Assembly (NCBI GenBank): GCA_028868395.1
Contig: JAGWUO010000074.1
Span: 1-6,531, forward strand
Source of the DNA: Cytophagales bacterium
GTDB lineage: Bacteria > Bacteroidota > Bacteroidia > Cytophagales > Spirosomataceae
Length of the DNA: 6,531 nucleotides
Direction of reading: 5' to 3'
Part shown: piece by piece, positions 1 to 6,531 of the stretch
Numbering within the stretch: position 1 is the first letter of the stretch
How the letters are laid out: each line of letters opens with the position of its first letter
The notes under the pieces: generated by a model
The model's database searches: none
Told to the model about the DNA's origin: nothing
Seen by the model: the letters and a program-made list of their open reading frames with translations, nothing else
Position numbers and translations under genes: made by a program

Positions 1-792
1 TGGTTAGAGAAGAATAATCGCGAAGTTGAGTTCTTTTTTCATATAGGGGCACGAACAGATACGACAGAATTTGATACCAAGATTTTTGATGCATTAAATT
101 TAGATTATTCTAAGAAGGTATGGAATGCCTGTGTTGATTATCAAATCCCATTGGTTTATGCTAGTTCTGCGGCTACCTATGGTCTTGGTGAATTAGGGTA
201 TGAGGATGACGAATCAATAATTCCTTCTTTGAAGCCTTTAAATCCCTATGGAGATTCGAAGAATGACTTCGATATTTGGGCTCTTCAACAAGCGAATAAA
301 CCTTTCTTTTTTGCCGGTTTGAAGTTTTTCAATGTGTATGGGCCTAATGAATTTCATAAGGGCCGTATGGCATCGGTTATTTGGCATGCTTACCAACAAA
401 TTCAATCCAATGGTACTCTCAAGCTGTTTAAGTCCCATCGCGATGATTTTAAGGATGGGGAACAGATGCGCGACTTTATTTACGTAAAAGATTTAATTGA
501 TGTCTGTATTTTCTTGATGGAACATCGCAAGAATTCAGGAATTTATAATTTAGGAACAGGGAAAGCAAGGTCATTTAATGACTTGGGGAAAGCGACTTTT
601 GCAGCTTTGGGATTAGAACCGTCCATTGAATACATTGATACGCCAACTGATATTCGAGATAAATACCAATATTTTACAGAAGCAAATATGGCCAAATTGC
701 GCTCAATCGGATATACGAAGGAATTTACAAGTTTAGAAGAGGGAGTGAAGGATTACGTACAAAACTATTTAGCTAAGCAGCTGTACTATTAA
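1..792 (+). CDS. hldD: ADP-L-glycero-D-manno-heptose 6-epimerase, 5' end outside window (partial)
   Basis: This NAD(P)-dependent extended-SDR epimerase inverts C6 of ADP-D-glycero-D-manno-heptose to give the L,D form used in the LPS inner core; it acts in the cytoplasm. The frame is open from base 1 and gives 263 residues. About 57-60 N-terminal residues, including the Rossmann glycine motif, lie off the edge, judged by alignment from memory with the E. coli enzyme (about 310 aa). Visible in the partial protein: HIGARTDTTEFD (14-25, matching HEGACSSTTEWD of E. coli), ASSAATYG (54-61), the catalytic pair Y83/K87 in NPYGDSK, FNVYGPNEFHKGRMASV with K120 matching the second catalytic lysine (E. 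coli K178), MRDFIYVKDL, and IYNLGTGKARSF. The HKG(R/S)MASV signature separates it from UDP-glucose 4-epimerases. The in-frame TTG at 151 lies inside the conserved core and is not the start. The stop at 790-792 falls within the end of the convergent glycosyltransferase gene. Family assignment is firm; the substrate is inferred from motifs. Confidence 0.93.
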   Translation, partial: WLEKNNREVEFFFHIGARTDTTEFDTKIFDALNLDYSKKVWNACVDYQIPLVYASSAATYGLGELGYEDDESIIPSLKPLNPYGDSKNDFDIWALQQANKPFFFAGLKFFNVYGPNEFHKGRMASVIWHAYQQIQSNGTLKLFKSHRDDFKDGEQMRDFIYVKDLIDVCIFLMEHRKNSGIYNLGTGKARSFNDLGKATFAALGLEPSIEYIDTPTDIRDKYQYFTEANMAKLRSIGYTKEFTSLEEGVKDYVQNYLAKQLYY

Positions 793-1756
793 CTAGTTTC
801 TTTAATCCCTCCTCTGCGAATCCCTTGCCATAGGCGAATAGTTGAATGTTTGCGGCAAAGATGGACAGCATGGCAATTTTGATGCTTTTCGTACTAACTA
901 AAGCGGCGATAAAAATCAAAAGACTATATCCCACTATCCCTGTTAATAAGATCAAGCCATATACGGGCGTTGCTAACAACGCAACTCCGGTTAGTACGTA
1001 ATAACTAAAGAATAGGAAAGGGAAGAAATGTACCGCCTTCAGTTCTTTAGGAAAGAATCGACTGATGTTAATTCTTGCTCTGCCGAAGAAATGCAGTTGC
1101 TTATAGAATTGTCTAAAGTCGGTTCTACGTTTGTGGTAAATAAAGGCTTTAGGAATTAATCCAGACTTGAATCCAAGTGATATGCACCGAATACTGAATT
1201 CAATGTCTTCACCCATCCGGGTAATTTTAAAACCTCCTGTAGCTTCGTATACTTTCCGGGAGATTCCCATATTGAAACTACGAGGATGAAATTGTCCACC
1301 TATATTTTTTTCTTTTCCGCGAATACCTCCTGTGGTAAAAAAAGAGGTCATAGAATAGCTAATGGCTTTTTGGATAGGAGTAAAGCTGGGATGATCTTGA
1401 TCCGGTCCTCCAAAAAGATCTAATCCTTCCGATTTCACCGCTTTGTCCACTTCCGTTAAATAGCTAGGCTCTAAAAGTGCATCTGAATCGAGAATGATGA
1501 AGTAATCTCCTTTGGCACGCTCAAATGCATAGTTTCTGGCAAAACCCTGACCTCCATTTTCTTTGACATAATAAGCTAAGGAGAAGGAATCTTTGTATTT
1601 ATCGATGACTGATGCTGCATCTTCTGTAGAGCCATCTTCCACAACTACCACTTCAAAATCCTTGAATTCTTGCGTTTGAATACAAGCTAATAACTCGTCT
1701 AATTCGTGTGGACGATTATAAACAGGAATAATCAGGCTGTAGGCCGGCGTTTTCAT
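773..1756 (-). CDS. Family 2 glycosyltransferase with C-terminal membrane segments
   Basis: Predicted inverting GT-A glycosyltransferase (GT2), 327 aa from the chosen start, transferring a sugar from a nucleotide donor; donor and acceptor are unknown. Visible: the N-terminal strand YSLIIPVYNRP (6-16), EDGS (40-43), GGQGFARN (68-75), the metal-binding DSD (90-92), the acceptor-side GEDIE (182-186, likely catalytic base region), and a basic stretch HKRRTDFRQF (208-217). Hydrophobic segments at about 243-263, 265-287 and perhaps 292-310 suggest anchoring at the inner membrane with the catalytic domain in the cytoplasm. The ATG at 1756 is preferred: it begins just before the conserved first strand and lies one base after the hemL stop. 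The upstream in-frame ATG at 1816 would add 20 unconserved residues and overlap hemL by 59 bp. It is last in the operon, and its end overlaps hldD by 20 bp. A role in LPS or another surface glycan is possible but rests only on proximity. Confidence 0.88.
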   Translation of the reverse strand: MKTPAYSLIIPVYNRPHELDELLACIQTQEFKDFEVVVVEDGSTEDAASVIDKYKDSFSLAYYVKENGGQGFARNYAFERAKGDYFIILDSDALLEPSYLTEVDKAVKSEGLDLFGGPDQDHPSFTPIQKAISYSMTSFFTTGGIRGKEKNIGGQFHPRSFNMGISRKVYEATGGFKITRMGEDIEFSIRCISLGFKSGLIPKAFIYHKRRTDFRQFYKQLHFFGRARINISRFFPKELKAVHFFPFLFFSYYVLTGVALLATPVYGLILLTGIVGYSLLIFIAALVSTKSIKIAMLSIFAANIQLFAYGKGFAEEGLKKLVNSTAA

Positions 1757-1757
1757 T

Positions 1758-3041
1758 TTATAAGGAACGAAGCGTTGCTTTGCTGGCAGCAATGATTTGA
1801 TCGTATTCTGAATCACCTAGGGCAGCTGATAAGAACCAAGATTCATATTGGGATGGAGGTAAATAAATACCTTTATCCAACATGCCTTTAAAATATTTCC
1901 CAAATAAAGCAGTATCAGATGTCTTAGCATCACTAAAATTGTTTACGGCTTTGTCTGTGAAGAACAAGGTAAACATGGAACCTATTTGGTTAATGGTATA
2001 GTTCAGACCCAAAGACGCTAAATCAGCACTTAGCTCCTGCTTTAAAGCTGATCCACGTTGTTCAAGTGCTGCATAAACACCCGGATTGTCTGTAATTAGA
2101 TTTAGCATCGCTAAACCTGCCGTAGTCGCTAAAGGATTTCCGGATAAGGTTCCAGCCTGGTAAACAGGACCGGCTGGAGCGATCATATCCATTATTTCTG
2201 ACTTACCACCATAGGCACCTACTGGAAGACCTCCCCCTATAATTTTTCCTAAGGTGGTTAAATCGGGTTGAATACCAGCTAATCCTTGGTATCCTGCAGC
2301 CGATAAACGGAATCCCGTCATCACTTCATCGAAAATAAGTAAGGCACCGTATTGCTTGCACAGTTTTTGAACACTCTCTAAGTAACCTTCTTTGGGAATA
2401 ACTAATCCCATATTACCTACAACTGGCTCTATGATGATAGCAGCTACTTCAGTAGGATTAGCTTTGAATAGAGTCTCTAAGCTTTCTAAATCATTGTAAA
2501 CGGCCGTCAAGGTATCTCTTGCCGTGGAAACGGTTACTCCTGGACTATCTGGGGTACCTAAGGTAGCCACGCCAGAACCTGCCGCAATCAGGAAGGAATC
2601 CCCATGACCGTGGTAACAGCCTTCCATTTTAATAATCTTATCACGTTTAGTATAGGCTCTAGCTAAACGGATGGCAGCCATAGTAGCTTCCGTACCAGAA
2701 TTCACTAAACGTACTTTTTCTACTGAGGGAATCATCGAAATGATTTTCTCTGCAATTAATACCTCATTATAGGTAGGAGCTCCGAAGGAGAATCCATTAC
2801 TTAATGCACCACGTACTGCCTCTTCAATCACCGGATGGGCTTGCCCAAAAAGCATAGGACCCCATGATCCAATTAAATCTATATACGAATGACCATCTAC
2901 ATCATGCAAATAAGCACCTTTTGCCGACTTAATAAACACAGGATTTCCACCGACAGATTTGAAAGCACGAACAGGGGAGTTTACTCCACCTGGAATTAAT
3001 TCTTTCGCTTTCTCAAAATAGGCTGTGCTTAAGGTATTCAT
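1758..3041 (-). CDS. hemL: Glutamate-1-semialdehyde 2,1-aminomutase
   Basis: PLP enzyme converting glutamate-1-semialdehyde to 5-aminolevulinate, the second step of the C5 route to heme and other tetrapyrroles; cytosolic, and a dimer in known members. The 427-aa length is normal for the family. Visible: PGGVNSPVRAF (17-27, the family's N-terminal signature), SGTEAT (115-120, phosphate binding), YHGHGDS (143-149), IIIEPVVGNMG (202-212), DEVMTGFR (238-245) with the Asp that contacts the PLP ring nitrogen, the Schiff-base lysine K266 in TTLGKIIGGGLPVGAYGG, and GTLSGNPLA (297-305). The N-terminal signature and K266 position favour HemL over other class III aminotransferases such as BioA or ArgD. 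The ATG at 3041 is one base after the yidC stop and is preceded by a purine-rich GAAGAAGAAATAAG, the closest thing to a ribosome-binding site in this operon. No glutamyl-tRNA reductase gene (hemA) is adjacent. Confidence 0.97.
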   Translation of the reverse strand: MNTLSTAYFEKAKELIPGGVNSPVRAFKSVGGNPVFIKSAKGAYLHDVDGHSYIDLIGSWGPMLFGQAHPVIEEAVRGALSNGFSFGAPTYNEVLIAEKIISMIPSVEKVRLVNSGTEATMAAIRLARAYTKRDKIIKMEGCYHGHGDSFLIAAGSGVATLGTPDSPGVTVSTARDTLTAVYNDLESLETLFKANPTEVAAIIIEPVVGNMGLVIPKEGYLESVQKLCKQYGALLIFDEVMTGFRLSAAGYQGLAGIQPDLTTLGKIIGGGLPVGAYGGKSEIMDMIAPAGPVYQAGTLSGNPLATTAGLAMLNLITDNPGVYAALEQRGSALKQELSADLASLGLNYTINQIGSMFTLFFTDKAVNNFSDAKTSDTALFGKYFKGMLDKGIYLPPSQYESWFLSAALGDSEYDQIIAASKATLRSL

Positions 3042-3042
3042 C

Positions 3043-4830
3043 TTATTTCTTCTTCGGATTCTTTGCTGTTGCTTTTTGTTGTTCTTCCATCGTCTTCAAT
3101 TGTGTTTGAAGGTATTGAGAGAACTTGGATTTTTTAGGACCGCCACCCGCAGCAATTTTCTTGCGATTCTCGTCTAATAAGGCTTTGATTTTATCCTCAT
3201 TCACAAATTTGCGAATCGCTAGTTGCTGACCAATGGTTACTAAGTTAGATACGAAATAGTAGAAACTTAATCCAGCAGGGAAGGAGTTCATCACAAACAT
3301 AAATATAACAGGCGTTACATAAGCCATCATTTTCATGTTGATCGGTTGTCCTGGTTGATCTGGCGTGATTTGATTGTTATAATAACCGTAGGCTAATTGT
3401 GAAACGGTCATTAATAAACAGAACAAACTAACGTGAGCTCCATAGAATGGTATCGTAAATGGCAAGTTGATAAACGAGTCATAAGTTGATAAGTCATTCG
3501 CCCATAAGAATGATTCTTGACGTAGATTGATCAAGTTAGGGAATAGCATAAATACTGCCATTAGAATAGGCATTGTGGCTAACACAGGAATACAACCGCT
3601 CAATGGATTCACACCCACCTCACCGTATAATTTCATCGTTTCTTGTTGAACGCGTGCTGCATCATCACCGATTTTTTCTTTTATCGCAGCAATTTCTGGG
3701 GCTAAAATACGTGTCTTAGCCATGGATACGTATGATTTATACGTCAATGGTAATAAGGCTGTCTTGATGATTAATACCAAAACGATGATTAAGAGACCGT
3801 AATTTGTAAATAAGCTTTCTAAGAAACCGAATAGAGGTACGAATATGTATTTCGTTATCGGTAACAAGAAATCATAGCTTAACTTAACGTTTTTGCCAAA
3901 ATTAGGTGCTTCCACTTTGTTAACAATCGAATAATCATTTGGTCCAAAATAGAAGGTAAAGTTGGATTTGCCCGCTGATAAATCCTGAGCTGAAGCAATG
4001 ATTTGCGCATCTAAGGTTTTGATATTGACAGAATCTGTCAAATTAGGCGTAGCAGTCAAAGAGGCAGACTTAAACGTAAATCCTTGAGGAATTAAGCCTG
4101 AAAGAAAGTATTTCTTCTTAAAGCTAATCCATTTAGTACTTTGGTCTAAATTTTCATTCGTTACCGAACTTGGATTCTCTGATAAATTATCAAATTCATC
4201 GTCTTCCGAAAGCAAATAGTTAATCGTTGCTTTGCGTTCTTCAGTAATGTCCTTCTCTGTTTGATGAACTTGCTCTTTCCAGTGAATGAAATAATCTCCT
4301 CCTGTTAGGGCTACTGATTTGGCATCCAATTGGTAATCTACAAGAAAGCCTGATTCAGGTAAAGTAAAGCTAGATGTTATCGGTTGACCTGTTGCTAATG
4401 ATCCTGTAAAGATTACTTTATTCCCAGTTTGAACTCCAGAAAAATCCAGGTTATTAACTTTTACCTTGCCTGCTGAAGTAGGTAGTTCAATACTGAATTC
4501 ATCGGACGTTGCATTATATAAATACAAGCCGTCTGATTTACCTTCTTTGAAGTTTGCATAGCTTTTATAGTTCTTTAATTGAACTGAAACTAGCTTAGCA
4601 CCTTTAGAAGACAACTTAACGATGATGTCTTTATTTTCTAAAGTAAATACTTGTTCTTGTTTTACAGTTGTATCCTGTGCAACCACTTTAGCGGTATCTT
4701 TCGGAGTAATTACTTTTTGAGTAACCGCTTTTGCTTTAGCTGCTGGAATCTCTTTAGGGGCAAAGAAATATTGGTAGCCTAATAGCATACCCATAATTAA
4801 AACAATACCCGTGATGGAATTTCTATCCAT
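3043..4830 (-). CDS. yidC: Membrane protein insertase YidC (Oxa1 family)
   Basis: Inserts and folds inner-membrane proteins, alone or with the Sec translocon. The 595-aa protein has the Gram-negative layout: an N-terminal membrane anchor (about 6-23), a Lys/Thr-rich linker (25-60), a large periplasmic beta-rich domain (about 60-325), then the conserved Oxa1 core with membrane segments at about 342-363, 412-432, 461-481, 500-517 and 519-537. Recognisable core motifs are PLTYKSYVSMAKTRILAPEI (361-380), the coiled cytoplasmic hairpin with IGDDAARVQQETMKLY (387-402), VNPLSGCIPVLATMPI (407-422), and FPAGLSFYYFVSNLVTIGQQ (517-536). The residue matching the groove arginine (E. coli R366) is K356. 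A basic, Gln/Lys-rich tail (about 545-595) is expected to contact ribosomes. The start ATG at 4830 lies two bases after the pyrG stop and directly before the anchor; the upstream region is A/T-rich without a Shine-Dalgarno sequence. The gene is not beside rnpA or rpmH, its usual position in proteobacteria. Confidence 0.97.
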   Translation of the reverse strand: MDRNSITGIVLIMGMLLGYQYFFAPKEIPAAKAKAVTQKVITPKDTAKVVAQDTTVKQEQVFTLENKDIIVKLSSKGAKLVSVQLKNYKSYANFKEGKSDGLYLYNATSDEFSIELPTSAGKVKVNNLDFSGVQTGNKVIFTGSLATGQPITSSFTLPESGFLVDYQLDAKSVALTGGDYFIHWKEQVHQTEKDITEERKATINYLLSEDDEFDNLSENPSSVTNENLDQSTKWISFKKKYFLSGLIPQGFTFKSASLTATPNLTDSVNIKTLDAQIIASAQDLSAGKSNFTFYFGPNDYSIVNKVEAPNFGKNVKLSYDFLLPITKYIFVPLFGFLESLFTNYGLLIIVLVLIIKTALLPLTYKSYVSMAKTRILAPEIAAIKEKIGDDAARVQQETMKLYGEVGVNPLSGCIPVLATMPILMAVFMLFPNLINLRQESFLWANDLSTYDSFINLPFTIPFYGAHVSLFCLLMTVSQLAYGYYNNQITPDQPGQPINMKMMAYVTPVIFMFVMNSFPAGLSFYYFVSNLVTIGQQLAIRKFVNEDKIKALLDENRKKIAAGGGPKKSKFSQYLQTQLKTMEEQQKATAKNPKKK

Positions 4831-4832
4831 AA

Positions 4833-6531
<1,699 letters not shown>

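Noticed and set aside
151..153. TTG as start codon of a shorter epimerase
   Set aside because: The frame stays open to base 1 and the upstream residues contain the conserved HIGARTDTTEFD motif, so the gene extends beyond the window.
238..438. 66-codon open frame on the minus strand within hldD
   Set aside because: It lies wholly antisense to conserved epimerase motifs and shows no recognisable domain; a shadow frame.
791..798. 8-bp palindrome AACTAGTT at the hldD stop
   Set aside because: Short AT-rich palindrome with no loop or repeated copies; expected by chance.
739..810. Possible stem between GAGGGA (739-744) and TCCCTC (805-810) near the convergent gene ends
   Set aside because: The stem is only 6 bp, the loop is about 60 nt and no T-run follows; not a credible terminator.
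3294..3301. TATGTTTG on the minus strand inside yidC, a match to TAnnTTTG that could drive hemL
   Set aside because: No TTG element is visible at the expected spacing upstream, it is about 250 bp from hemL inside a conserved gene, and such 6-base matches arise by chance in AT-leaning DNA (another, TAAATTTG, lies at 6053-6060 within pyrG).

Overview
The window looks like ordinary chromosomal DNA from a member of the Bacteroidota. It is AT-leaning (about 40% G+C by eye). The ribosome-binding regions are A-rich and lack strong Shine-Dalgarno sequences, a TAnnTTTG-type promoter box sits before pyrG, and the YidC has the large periplasmic domain of Gram-negative bacteria. An order such as Cytophagales is plausible from gene style, but I cannot fix the genus from sequence alone.

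Layout: at the left edge, on the + strand, lies the C-terminal four fifths of an ADP-heptose epimerase gene (hldD/rfaD type, 1-792), whose start is outside the window. The rest is a compact minus-strand series read from right to left: pyrG (CTP synthase, 4833-6482), yidC (membrane protein insertase, 3043-4830), hemL (glutamate-1-semialdehyde aminomutase, 1758-3041) and a family 2 glycosyltransferase (773-1756). The junctions inside this series are only 2, 1 and 1 nucleotides long, so it is very likely one operon with coupled translation. A promoter box just upstream of pyrG (6513-6520) probably drives it. The operon and hldD converge tail to tail and their coding ends overlap by 20 bp.

The operon joins housekeeping functions with no shared pathway: CTP supply for nucleic acids, phospholipids and LPS sugars; insertion of inner-membrane proteins; the first dedicated intermediates of tetrapyrrole synthesis; and a membrane-anchored sugar transferase of unknown substrate. 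Heptose epimerase and the glycosyltransferase could both serve surface glycans, but only their proximity suggests it.

Coding sequence fills essentially everything except the last 49 bases. I found no RNA genes, mobile elements, CRISPR arrays or long repeats, and nothing that amounts to an undescribed system. The useful points are start-site corrections (pyrG and the glycosyltransferase), the promoter, the tight operon, the overlapping convergent ends, and a Lys in the usual Arg position of the YidC groove.
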